Under the pieces are notes generated by a model, which had not been told where the DNA came from, ran no database searches, and worked only from the letters and a program-made list of their open reading frames with translations. This document shows, one piece after another, positions 9,818 through 21,812 of a DNA stretch of 64,000 nt. Source of the DNA: Trichobilharzia regenti. Its lineage: Eukaryota; Platyhelminthes; Trematoda; Strigeidida; Schistosomatidae. Position 1 is the first letter of the stretch; each line of letters begins with the position of its first letter. The stretch covers positions 81,539,168 to 81,603,167 of the forward strand of contig OX235270.1 in NCBI GenBank assembly GCA_944472135.2. Direction: 5' to 3'. A program made the position numbers and the translations under genes.

Positions 9818-12800
9818 CTATGTCGATTCCATATAAGCCATCGAATGTCCGTATCCACAGGCAATATGTTTCACTTTATAATCTCGACCAAAACTTTCCA
9901 GCTTTAAAAGGTATGGCTGAGAAATAAAAGGAACACCAGTGTGTTGGGTTTTATGTTTTTCAACTTGACTGGAATTTTCTCCAACACCACACATACCATG
10001 TTCGTCCCAACCCCAAACCCATAATTTTCCATTTGAATCAACAGCTAGTGAATGTTCTGAGCCGCAGGCTATATTTTTTATAATCACTCTGTGATCATTT
10101 TTTGAATCAAAATATATTTTTACAGGGTTTCCATCAAAACTTGGGAATATTTCACTAGCAGAACCTTCGTCTACTTTTGGTACTTCAGCAAGACGTCCAA
10201 GCTGTCCAAAATCTGATCGACCCCACGAATAAACATCTCCAACACCTTGAATAAAACAGAGAATATTTGACAAAATTAATGATGGAGAAAACGATTTCCG
10301 GAAATGAAAGTAAGTGAAGACTCATGTCGTTAAATGTACATTTTCCTAAGAAAGCAATGTACACTTTAAACGAACAAAACTTTCCTGTAAATAGAAACAA
10401 TTCACTGAAAAAAAGAAATGTGTTTACTGCCATTACTTTCGAAATATTTCTAATCATACAAAAAATTACTAACTGTTACAATTTTAAGGCATAGAATTGT
10501 TCTACATCAGTTAATCTCTATTGAACCAAGCTGACTTCACTTAGATAGTAGGACCAATAACAATGATAATAATACCTAAAGTTGGGTTCACAACGCAGAT
10601 TCAAGAAAGTAAATGGGCTCAGTTTTTCTTCAGCAAGTGTCAAATGAAAACAACAGACACTTGACTCATTGTAATGAAACGCTGCAAGCGCATGATGTAA
10701 CTGTATGAGTGTTGGCCTTTGACAGGAGTTATAACCAACAGCTTCGAAGTAAAGTGACATCTATGGAACTCATACAACACCAGTCGAAAATACTGCCCTT
10801 TTGGTCACACTGCTAATATTTTCTACACTTGATATATTGGTGCAGCAATATTCCTGTTTCCCGTTTTAAGTGGTGATTCAAATAAGGAAACTGCGTTGAC
10901 AAAGAAGTACACTGACAAGAATTGATAAGAGTTCCTCATATTTCACTTTATGAATCAATTTCTGTGTATTTAAGACAGCCATATTAAGAGAACAGAAAAG
11001 AATGACTTCAGTTAGAATTTTTCAGAGTGTGCTAGAGTGATTTTATTAAAGGGAACTATTTGAAAAAATTCACCTACTTTACTAGTTGGTCCCAAGTTTG
11101 CAAAAGCGGGAGCTATCAACCCAGCCGGTGAATACAACATCGCCAATGAAACTTCAATGCACAGAAAATATAAATCTATTCTCTACGCAAATCAGGAAGA
11201 CTCACTAATTCCAGGTCAGCACTGAAGGGTGAAAACCTACGCGAAGTCAGTCGATCAGCAAGTCTCCTTTGTCTGACAGCAAAAGTAAACATTGAGACAT
11301 GGAATGTTTGCACTACGTTCATTGCTGGCTGGCGATATCGCCAAAAAGGGTAACTCTTTGCTGAACGCCTATTCTTGTATATGACTCAAATTGGGATTTT
11401 CAAATTATTGAGTATTAAAAGGATTGGATATGTGACGGTTATAATAAGATGAGTATACCCCCTCAGCCTTCTCTCTTTGTTAGTTCGAAACAATTTTTGT
11501 AGTTACTTAGCTTGTTATGTTAATGTACTATTTCACGTTTAACTTTGCTTTTATCTAAATTTTAAACTCAAACTCCCTTTCAAGAATATTCTTTTGGTTA
11601 CCTCACGAAAAGTTTGTCCTTCTATCGCTTAAATTAACTTCCTACATCATTTTGCACTCATGTCATTTATAGTTCCAATCAGCGTCTCGTTGTGAATGTG
11701 ATAGAAGTATACTCAAACCTTTATAGAGATTTGTATATTCTGGTAATGTTTAGTTTGTTTAAATTCAACGAGTGATGGTAACTGCTATCCATCCAAAGTT
11801 TTTGACATTATAGAATTTGCTGGAACATACGTTCTGGCCAACACAAGTCGTTGAGTCACGTCTATATGCAATCACAGTCACAGCGTCAAGATAGCAGTTA
11901 TCGGTCAAAACTGGTTAGCTTGAACCTGTCGAGTCCTACTGGTCACCCTGATTCTAGACTAGACAACACTGTATCCAAGCTGTGATTGGTAGCAGAAAAT
12001 CTGCGAGTATATGAAAACCAACTGCATTGTCTAACAAGACATTCTGGTCACTAATCCACCTCATCTATAAATAAACGGTTGACCTGTCTTACTGAACTAA
12101 AGTCATACTTTTCAACATTCTACTGGTAGTTTATTGAACACACCTGAAAACTGATTGAATCCGACTTACTACAACTGCCTACTACGTCGCTTTAGTAATA
12201 ACTGTTTACTGATGTTCATGGTCACTGCCGTTTCTTTATTATTCTAGTGAGTTGTTTACGATATTCAATTTACTTAGATGGACGAATATGTATCCTGGTA
12301 TGTTGGGAAAAGTCACCAAGATTCTGAGAGTTAATTGCAGTTTTCATCAATGCATATAAAATACAACAGGTTAGAATTTCGATTTAAAATATTATCGAAT
12401 GAGATTCCTTAAGTGTTCACTTGTAGGCATCTGTATAACAATCTACTCATCATTAATTGAAATGCCTCCACATAAAATATAAAAGTCTACGTTTGATTTT
12501 AATCTTTACTATATTAGCATCTATCACTATACTGATGTTAAATGAAGCATTATTTTTCGGATTAACTACAAATTTAATCACTTAAATTGCACATTTAGTG
12601 AAGTGCGTAAAGCCAGAAGATGAAACATACTTACTAGTTCTAGCAAGAACGTGACTCCACCCACAAACCAATTGCTCTATTTCACCGCCATCAAATAATT
12701 CAGAATCATACCATATAATGGATGAATTTACCATTTTAATGTTTGAAGAATAGTTTCGTGCTCTTGATCTCAACTGGAAAAAACGAGTATCCCCCCATAG

Positions 12801-13667
12801 AGCCAAGCAGTTTGTTTCTGCAAAAACAAGTAGAAAAGCAGTGTGTCATACTGAAAAATAGGTGCATAAAAGTAAAACAACAAGAAATCATAACATACTA
12901 GTTTTTACCATAGAATGATATGCACCAGCAGCACAGTCAACGAAATCATTTTCATCTCCTAAGACAGAGTTGAGCTGAATGGGATGGTAGTATATCTCCG
13001 AAGAACCAATGTGTTGGTCTGTTTTAACTAACGTTTTGTCAGGGAATAATTGTTTACGACGATTGGAACCCCAACCCATCACCTTTCCAGAGACTAGAAT
13101 TTAAAGCTGTTTGAAAAATGAAAGTTACCTGTGACACAAATAACGTGCCTCAAACCAGCAGATATTGACCGAACAGGTTCTATGTCAACACGAATCTAAT
13201 GTAAGATCACTTCGTTAGTAACAAGTTACAGGAGCTGTGCTTGATTTGATGCCCTCTCTACTTAGCTGTCCATATGCATTTGAACCCCAAGTGAAAACGG
13301 ACCCGTCGTCAAGTACTGCAACGGAAAAATCCCAGCCGCATGTCAATAGCTTTACAGTTCGTCTAAAGGAAAACGAGGTGGGTTTGAAGAAATAACAGTT
13401 ATCTGAACGACCCATCTGATCAGAGGGACTCAATCCAGAAGTCATTATCATATTATCTGAGAACATGATATCATTTAACTTCAAGCTACCATTAACAATC
13501 AGAGAGTGACCACCACCGCCAGCGACTAAGGTAACAGGATCACTGAAGTTTATTATACGCGGCTCATAAACATCTTTATCATTTCCTGTGCCCAGCTGAC
13601 CATGGCTATTTGCACCCTGAGCCAGAGTATTAGTACATCAGCAAAAAGAACTCACCCATGTAAACAT
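9818..13667 (-). CDS. SERGEF: SERGEF (DelGEF)-like RCC1-repeat protein, six exons
   Basis: An RCC1-type beta-propeller protein resembling animal SERGEF, a regulator of secretion that binds exocyst. Exons on the minus strand: 13667-13656, 13616-13230, 13195-13129, 13093-12899, 12817-12635, 10245-9818. The first four introns are 39, 34, 35 and 81 nt and the last is 2389 nt, all GT-AG. The phases add up to 1272 nt (423 aa plus stop), against about 458 aa in human. Repeats in order: MFTWGANSHGQLGTG, AGGGGHSLIV, TCGWDFSVAV and GSNAYGQL, VMGWGSN, AAGAYHSM, VCGWSHVLAR, VYSWGRSDFGQLGR, ACGSEHSLAV, WGWDEHGMCG, ACGYGHSMAY. The start is the ATG at 13667, because an upstream in-frame TAG closes the frame and family members begin just before the W-G-A-N-S motif. 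Exon 1 therefore codes only four residues. Assignment is from remembered family sequence. Confidence 0.9.
10246..12634 (-). other. Last intron of the SERGEF-like gene
   Basis: A 2.4-kb intron with donor GTAAGT at 12634 and acceptor TTCAAG before 10245. ORFs within it show no homology that I can recognise. 11090-11350 and 11820-12250 look like ordinary unique or ancient repeat sequence. Its length contrasts with the 34-81-nt introns upstream, a bias of short 5' introns known for schistosome genes. Confidence 0.7.
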
Positions 13668-14478
13668 AAGAAATCTGAGACTGTGATCACCTGACTATTA
13701 ATTACGAAAAAAATGAACAATATGGTACTCATTTTATTCTGAATTAGCAACAAGAACATGATAGTATATCACAAAATGACGACTAAAAAAGAATAGAGTA
13801 GATGCCTAACGAGTAGACCGAAGTAACACATCGTATGAAAATTAGTAAAAACAGAAAAAGGATGCAATAACATGATATAACAAAAGAAAGTGTAAAGGGG
13901 AAGGTGAACTAAACACTAATGAAGTCTGGAATGTAATAAATAGTTAATAAATCTGCACTGGAGTGGACAATTTCATCATATTTTGGTTTTGATAATCATC
14001 GATTTCTAATATTAGACATAATCTTTCCTTCACTTCTGCAGCCTAGACGAACTTTGCCAAGAAGACTAATCATGACTTCCTCCTAGTCGAATGCTATGTC
14101 AAAATAACGCAGATTTGTAGATCAGGCGGACCTCTTTGGTTTACTTATGTTCCCAGACCTGGATGGTTTAATTGTGAAACTTTTGCTGTTCTTCAATGCC
14201 AACCTGAGTGTCAACTTCGCGTTAGGAATTCGAAGGTGAAGTGTGCACCAATTTTTCACAATTAGCTTTTCAAATCTATAACGTATCTGGTGATGGGGAT
14301 TCAAGTAATCATAACATGATCCTTATTTTAATCAGAATTATAATCAACAGCCAAGACCACTTTAAGAGATCACATTTGATACTAACAACTCAACTATGGG
14401 TTTTCTCTATCTTTTGGGTTCCGACCGCTCCTTTGATACAGATGCAGTGACCAAATAAACAGGATTCGGCTTGTCCGA
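13668..14478. other. Upstream region of the SERGEF-like gene
   Basis: Minus-strand promoter and 5' UTR would lie here. No TATA or other element stands out. The short ORFs at 14122-14450 lack recognisable features. Confidence 0.4.
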
Positions 14479-14757
14479 TTGGCTAACGAACCGGATGATT
14501 ACGCATTAGTGAAAACTGAAGGAAAAAGTACCCTGGAAGCAAAGGTAAAATTGTTTTCAGATGTGTTACAAAAGACAAAAACTCCACTTGGAATACGCAA
14601 AGTACGCAAACTTGAACTCAGTTTTCACAATAGCGACAGTTACACCACACAGAGATGTATGGCAGATTACACCCAAAATGATAATATGACATGGCCTAAC
14701 TACAATATCGAACTTAAAAATTCTGCCCCACCACACCAAACGACAATGCTAGTATAG
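14479..14757 (+). other. Unrecognised 92-aa ORF, possible retroelement piece
   Basis: The open frame extends upstream of the ATG through RIRLVRLANEPDDYALVKT and reads EGKSTLEAKVKLFSDVLQ, KTKTPLGIRKVRKLELSF, then a charged tail. The codon texture looks coding, and the phrase LANEPDDYALVKTEG has the feel of a retroelement accessory or DNA-binding ORF. I cannot name a family, and a preceding splice acceptor (AAATAAACAG before 14450-14455) is only weakly supported. Confidence 0.3.
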
Positions 14758-16770
14758 CGTGGTGACAAAATAACGAGCATAATTTATTGCTCAGTCATAT
14801 CAAGGTAATCACATAACTTCCTTGCTTCATTCATATACTCCTATTGTTTCGCATCGTACTCCAGATAGTAGTTAATCCGAAAAACTATGACCAAAATCTC
14901 TACCCACGTAACTATATTACCGTCTAAAATTGTGTCAGTTTTAATTTATCGTTTATTACTGCGTCCGTGAATGCATTTAGATGGCACTTATCTTGGCAAA
15001 AGGATTTACCTCTGGAACAGAGGAAGGGAAAGAAGTAAAGCTATGGAAGCCAGGTTAAAAAGTTACATAAGAGATGAATGTGAACTATAAAGTGAACACG
15101 AAGCACTAGGTAAACAACACTGACTGTGACATACTAATAGGTAACCTAAATTGAGTCTAGTGACTTACACCATACTTGCTTCTCTGTGCAAGCGAAATCA
15201 TGGCCTCTTTCAGGCAACTAAGAAACACAAATCAATACATTACCTGCTTACATTTATTAAGCATACATACGCAACAAAATAAGTTACAAAGGGATTATAT
15301 GGAGAAGAGTTACGCTATAAAGTGAGGTTCCGTAAAAGCCTAAATCTGCTGGTTCCTACAAAGCACAGGAAAATGTAATAAAGAATATATATTGGGAACG
15401 CCTCAAGTTCAAATAAATCAACTAGTAATTGTAACTTTACAGTCACAAATTACTGACTGATAATTAATGATACGACTGTCAGTTATGGTAGGTCGATTAT
15501 GAAAGGAAAAAATTAAAATTGGCCGATTCATCAGCACTTTCACCACAATATTTTCGCTAATTCCGTAGTTGTCCTGTGTGTTGTTTAGCCAATAGCTTTG
15601 TGTAGAAGTGTACTAGTGCGTTTAAGTAATCAATGATAAATCAGTCGACCCAAGATAATGCTACACTAATTCTGAACTATGCATATATTATACATATGGT
15701 CTAATGCTAAGAGGATGATTTGGGTGCTGCGAAAAAACCTATTATGTCCTGAACTAATGCGGTTAGTGTTACGAAACAGCACCAAATACTGAACTAATTA
15801 TTGACTTGGCTTAGAGACGCTCAAATTACGCGGAAACAATGAGTGTGAGTTATAGTCTACAGGTTTGAAATGGTGCTGCGAAAAATAGCGGTAGATACTG
15901 ATAATGCGTGAAGATAGAGAAATGTGCTACTTGGTGCAGAAATCGAGCTACTGAGGAGAATTCAGAGTATTTGCTAACCGCGGGAAGAAAATCTTCAAAC
16001 TTTACTATCACTGTCTCCGCTTTATTAGGTAACTGTTATTGGTCACGGATCTTCCGAACAAGAATGTATTTTTTGGTGCATTTTGTGGCGATTATGACTT
16101 GATTGTTAGTTTTTTATTGTAATATTGGCCAGTCAATTGACTGCAATCAAACTAGGATGCTTGAGAAATTTACAAGGCAATTCCAATTAAAATTCAGTGA
16201 AACAGTGTAAGAAGCAGTTATATTCGCAAGCGACTAAAAACCTCTTGAAAATTCTGCACTTTCATACCCCGAAGACACTAACAACTAGCTGAGCAAAGGG
16301 AACACCAATGTCATTTGCACCACCATTCAAATGTCGTTACCAGAGAATGGCCTTGGGTAAACCAGCGGAAATGCAGTAAAACTCCGCAAAACACGTTTTT
16401 GTGACTTACTAAAAGAATAAATCGATCCACGCACCTGATTGATTCTTCTCAGATGCTGTCATAAACAGATCCAATTAAACATAACCTATATCGCACTTTT
16501 GGCACATTCCACATAAAAATTTTAAAAAATCACTTATTCAGGAATTAGAGACGGGTGGAGTCCTCCTTAGGAAACAAAAGTTTCGCTGAGGGTTTCGAAA
16601 TCATGCCTGATTTTTGTCTCGAATTTGTAAATAGAATCAAGTGGATTCAAAGAATTTGTCTGATGCTATTTGTATACAATGTTTGATGTGAACTCTATGC
16701 AACACGGTTGACACGATTAATGCTGATAGCGTTGTAGTGGTAAATAATTCCCCCTGGTGATTACCGGTGA
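14758..16770. other. Intergenic, nothing recognised
   Basis: No domain, repeat or RNA seen. ORF 15908-16102 has no recognisable feature. The last ~150 nt before 16771 may be decayed Gypsy pol leader. Confidence 0.4.
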
Positions 16771-18666
16771 GTGAACGCCAAAACAACCAATGATTGCCAC
16801 CCGTTGCCTCATATACACGACTTGACGGCAACATTACCCGGCGCGGCTGTATTCTCTAAAATCGACTTGGTTAGAGCGTATAATCAAATCCCTATAGCAC
16901 CGGAAGATATTCCGAAAACGGCTATCATTACGCCTTTCGGACTTTTCAGTTTTTACGTATGCCATTCGGTCTCCAGAATTCAGCCCAAACATTCCAACGC
17001 TTCATTGACGAAGTATTTCGCGGTCTCGACTTTGTATACGCATACCTAGATAACTGCCTCATCGCCAGTCAAGACAAGGAAACTCACCTTAGGCACTTGG
17101 ACTTGGCATTTGAAAGGTTACGCCAACATGGTGTTACCATCAATATTCAAAAGTGTCAAATCGGTGTTGACTCACTCGACTTCCTGGGTCACACTATTGG
17201 CTGCAAGGGCATTCGCCCACTGGCTACTAAGGTCGAGGCTATACTGAACTTTCCAGAGCTACAGACGGTGAAAAGTCTCCGCACTTTTAATGGCTTGATA
17301 AGTTATTATCGACGCTTTATTCCCAACTGTGCCTCTTTGATTCAGCCGTTGGCAGACCTTCTTCGAGGCATTAGCAATTCCATAGAACTTGACGCGTCTG
17401 CTCGAAATGCTTTTACCCAGATTAAAAAAGTCATTGCGAATGCCACACTTCTGATGTATCAGGATCCAACACCACCATTAAGTATCTCGGTTGATGCATC
17501 AAATACTGCAATCGTCGCAGTTCTACAGCAGCTAGTTAAGAGAGAGTGGAAACCACTTGCCTTTTTCTCCAGGTGAAGTTCAATTAGCTGAAACGAAGTA
17601 CAGCACATTCGGCAGAGAACTTCTGGCTATGTACTGTGTTTAACGACATTTTAGACATTCGGTAGATGGTCGGGAATTCATAGTTTTTACTGATCACAAA
17701 CCTCTGACGTACTCTCTGAACTCATCTTCAGATAAGTATTCACCTAGGGAATCACGACAACTGGATTACGTTGCACAGTTTACATCAGATATTCGCCATG
17801 TATCCGGAGTAAACAACACTGTGGCAGATGCCCTGTCGCGCGTTTGTTCCCTCACCCAAATCGACGGCATAGACCTAGTAAAACTGGCTCGTCTTCAAAA
17901 AGAAGATACTGAGCTTCAACATGAGTTGTCGAAAACAACTCTACAATTAGCTGAGAAACTCTTAGGTATGGGAAGAGATAGTATTCTATGTGACATTTCC
18001 ACGAGTACTCCTCGACCCATCGTGCCTAAAAGTTATCGCCTTAACGTCTTCAATACGTTGCATGGCTCATCTCACCCAGGTATTCGAACTACTGTCAAGC
18101 TCGTAACTAGTCGGTTTTGTTGGCCTGGCATTAATAAGGAAGTAAGGGAATGGGCACACGCGTGCTTAGCTCGTCAAAAGTGCAAGGTAATAAAATACAC
18201 CTAAAGCCCACTTGGCACCTTTCTTCTCCCTGATGCTCGTTTTGAACACGTCCATATAGATTTGGTTGAACCCCTTCCAGAATCTCATGAATATACCTAT
18301 ATCTCAACCTGCATCGACCGTTTCACACAATGGACTGAAGCAGTACCCCTCAAGGATGTATCTGCTGAGACAGTCGCATGCGTCTTTGTCGAGCGATGGA
18401 TTGCCAAATATGGATGCCCATCTTCCATAACAACTGATCGCAGGCAGCAATTCGAAAGAGGCTTATTCTTCGCCTTGATTAAGATCACACGTTTCATGCA
18501 TTTGAGAACAACAGCTAACCATCGTCAAGCTAATGGTGTGGTAGTACGTCTACATAGACAGTTGAAAGCTGGGTTATCGGCAACGCATTGGGCTGAATCA
18601 CTACCGTGTAGTATAGCTGCTCTCGTGTTAACACGTTTCGAGTTTGTGGCATTTTGCAAGGTCTGA
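16771..18666 (+). pseudogene. Decayed Gypsy (Ty3-type) pol: RT, RNase H, integrase
   Basis: RT begins FSKIDLVRAYNQIPIAPED and continues TAIITPFGLFSF. A frameshift near 16955 is followed by MPFGLQNSAQTFQRFIDEV. The catalytic YIDD is YLDN (17043-17054). RNase H follows (YSTFGRELLAMYCV, with stops, and DHKPLTY), ending VADALSRV. The integrase zinc region (HPGIRTTVKL..., CWPGINKEVREW) has CLAR in place of CxxC. The integrase core retains IDLVEPLPES and TTDR, but the expected E in NGxVERxHRQ is V (ANGVVVRLHRQ). In-frame stops occur near 17574, 17641 and 18202. Gag, protease and a paired LTR are not seen. It resembles the CsRn1/Boudicca-type Gypsy elements of flukes. Confidence 0.85.
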
Positions 18667-20156
18667 AGGTAGCTGTAAATGTGATTTCCACTCACCTGTT
18701 TTCAAAAGACATCTATTTAAACCCTAAAGTTATCTTCAGAGAACATTTCAGTTTACTTTTCCTTGTAAATCGCACGTTTAGGTACAAATCAATGAAATTA
18801 AATCTCAGGTTACGCAACCGAGAAAATCGCCTGTACATTCAAGATGACATAATGATGAAAAATATGACTATTCATAGTACTTGAATTACCTGCAACTGAT
18901 AGGAGTCTTGTGTAGCCATGTGATAGCATGTTTAATAAGACGAAAACTGCTGTCCTTTGGAAGCTTGACTGAATCTTCGCACACTGTAACGCCGTCTGAT
19001 AACTTCGCCCACGACGAATTTTTGCGCAAAATATAGTGTTGAAACCGTACTTAAATCGCATCACTGTGGCTTATTAACCTCTGTTAGTAAATACTCCAGG
19101 TATACTGACTTTAAGTTACCAAAGTTTCACGAATTCCCAGTTGAGTGATCCGGCATTTAAGTTGGTGTGGTGACTAGAGCGGAAAGAAATGGGACATACA
19201 TCGATAGAAAAAACTGACCAATATATTTTAAGATCCCAGAGGGGCATTAGTGTTACACAAAGCTGGCTAATAACATCAGACGATTACGAAGACTAAAAGT
19301 GACTGGTTACTTTCAATTCTTCTGTAAGCCACTTCAAAAAATTTAAAATAGAACTTTGGCCTTCATAAAACGTTGCACTGGTGATTCTGAAGAGCTCTTT
19401 CTCCAAATTGCGTTGTTTTGCCTCGAGAATAGGAGGTGTTTGTGTTCTTTGGAAAGAGAGCAACTAATTCTGTATACTTTTCTTGACGTATTGCGAGAAT
19501 TTATCCAGCACAACACCTTAAAAGGGCACCGTAGCTGTTGTCGATTTCCTTAGGAGTGCCTTCTGTCACGGTTCATTCTTGAGGTAAGTTTACATTTCCT
19601 GTCCAAGCAGTGTGATGATATAACCTTATAGAAAATCCTATCTGATTATCCCACCTAGACCTCTAGTCTCTAGGTTAAGCGCTGGGATATGTTGATGGCT
19701 GCGCAAGATGCACGCCTTATAAACTCAAGTATCATCCCTGTATTCGCCAATATGCTCGTTCTGCTGATACAGGTTACAGACAAAAACAAAGAGTTGGCCC
19801 TAAAAATTACGTCACATACCCATGATACAGAGGGATGATGACCGCTTAGCTCGTCAGGGTTATGCATGAATGAATGAACGCAACACGACAGCGTAGCAAA
19901 TGGAGCGAATACTTTACCTCTTACTTTCGGCTAAACAGGTCATTTAAACATCGTAGATCCCCAGCCAGTGTTGAGTGAGGAATTCTGTGAGTAAATAATT
20001 TTAAGGAATAATTTGTCTATATACTAGCGAACGTTGATGTTTGGCATTAGGAGGACCTAAAAGTGACTTATAACTCAGGTTCTGGCGGATAAAAAACGAA
20101 GGCTTTCTGTGTATCACTGATTCTGATGGACTTTCATGATTTGAATGTGCGTTCTT
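18667..20156. other. Intergenic, possible decayed LTR-element sequence
   Basis: No clear domain. The stretch 19670-19970 contains short coding-like fragments (ATRQRSKWSEYF in one frame) but nothing I can assign. It lies between a decayed Gypsy pol and an LTR-plus-leader copy, so it may be old retroelement sequence. Confidence 0.35.
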
Positions 20157-20510
20157 TGTGGTAATTGTCAATGCAGTTGAAGACTCAACGATCAATTCAT
20201 GGTTGTTTGCTCAAACCCAACTCCTCCATATTTTTCCGCGGGAGTCACCGATAGTGCAGTCATCGTCTCATCGTTCGCTGTACGGTAGATGACAGAAAGC
20301 TATCAGAAGTACTATCGTAATTTATTGTTATAACATTTATTCTTAGGCCTTGTGCATAATAAACTTATTGTCGGTTACACGTTGGCGTAAGAATAAAGGA
20401 TTCTCGAGTCGTCAATCTGTGTTCTGGTTTCCCGCATTGGTTGATACAAAGTGTTTCTGAAAGTCTTCGAGGGACAGCGTGAGGTCCAGCGTAGTAAGAG
20501 CTGGACAGTG
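20157..20510 (+). mobile_element. LTR plus leader of an LTR retroelement, forward
   Basis: Homologous in opposite orientation to 23803-23470. Shared blocks: GTTGAAGA(C/T)T followed by GAACGATCAATTC or CAACGATCAATTC; TTGTTTGCTCAAA; CAGTCATCGTCTCATCG; AATAAAG followed by ATCCTCGAGTCG or ATTCTCGAGTCG (a poly(A)-signal-like end); then a leader GTTTCTGA(G/A)A and AAGAGCTGG. The forward copy is longer in the middle. The LTR probably ends near 20423, a few bases after the poly(A)-like block. No paired second LTR or gag was found next to it. Confidence 0.6.
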
Positions 20511-21600
20511 AAAGTAATTCTGCACGAAAAAAGGCATGTTCTCTATGCCACCTCGACAGTGAAAGACTCAGAACTGTACAAATATGAAGTGAACAATCTT
20601 ATCCGGTATACTGTATCATTCCCTGTTCCATATCCGTCAGGGACTTCCCCTATGTCTCATGTAAATGATAATTTGGAGCATCACAATCTCCAGAGTTTGT
20701 GTAAACCGGACGAAGTAAACTTTGAAACCAATATGAAATAACATTATAACAAATAAAAGTGTTTCAAACCACTGGTGTATTCCCTCAAGTGATAACACCC
20801 TTCACAATATGTTAAATACTCAGGTATTTTATGTCAGCCACTGAGATTCCTCAGATGTGCATAAATGAAAAGCTTGTGATAATAATTGTTGTTATAAAGC
20901 CACTCAGTTCTTTTCTTAGTGTATACCTTTGTCCCTCTTCTGCATGCTCATATATCTACTGGCATTCATAGTGTAAGTAAACTCTCAGTTGAGCTCAGAC
21001 AGACTCGTTTGTTAACATTAGTTCCAGCATAAATATCCTCCTGTTCAACGGTAATAGGAGTAACCATCAACAGCTGATAAAACTGGTCAGAGAAATTCAT
21101 TAAAAATTTAATATGACTTACGAATGAACAGGGAATATTTTTTCGATAACTTCGCCCCCAAGCTCTACAGCTACGTGACCATAATGGTTAAAGAATTACT
21201 GTCATTTATAGTATTAATGCTTTAGCTAACTGTACTAATAATATCGACGGATTACAGTTCAGAGGCAAAAAATGGGTTCGTCCGCTGTTCCTCACCTTAG
21301 CCAGCTGTAAAACCTATAAACTCATGAATTCTGTATTAATTTCCTTAACTTGTTTGATACTCAGCTTAATGTTTCATTCATGTTTCTTATCACTTACAGA
21401 TGCTTTCTGTAGTGCAATGTGTCAGTACTACTGTTTCAATGTTGAAATAGTTAATAAAAAGGGAACACAAAGTTCAGCAAAGATATAATTCCGGGAATTT
21501 CATTTTCAAAACCTGTACAATCGTATATAAATGCATAAAATTAAATTTTCTTTAAATTTTCTTTGATTCCACATAATTGCAAGGGCGAATAAAGAGTGAA
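20511..21600. other. Intergenic, nothing recognised
   Basis: Contains the ORF tail 20451-20741, which runs out of the leader and shows no Gag or zinc knuckle, and otherwise AT-rich sequence up to the target duplication at 21601-21605. Confidence 0.4.
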
Positions 21601-21605
21601 AATTA

Positions 21606-21799
21606 TGTGGTGATTGACAATTTCTATCTCTGTATTGTTTAAATACTTACTGTTGACTGTTGATATGTTTCTTATATGAATTGCATTCTAATTCCGCTTA
21701 ATACAAATTACTGATTGCTGCCCTCTCTGGGTTTTGATTAGATTCCTATAATTCCGTCATCCCGGTATACTAATACTTCAAGTACAATAAATTACTACA
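21606..21799 (+). repeat. 5' LTR of Gag-only LTR retrotransposon
   Basis: 194 bp, begins TGTGGTGATTGACAATTTC and ends AAATTACTACA (TG...CA). About 97% identical to the 3' LTR at 23241-23435 (four substitutions and one indel by eye). Flanked outside by AATTA (21601-21605), repeated at 23436-23440 as a 5-bp target duplication. It contains AATAAA near its end (21787-21792). Confidence 0.9.
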
Positions 21800-21812
21800 A
21801 ATTGGCGTCGCG

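Noticed and set aside
16637..16834. 65-codon minus-strand ORF
   Set aside because: Antisense to the start of the Gypsy RT region. No domain.
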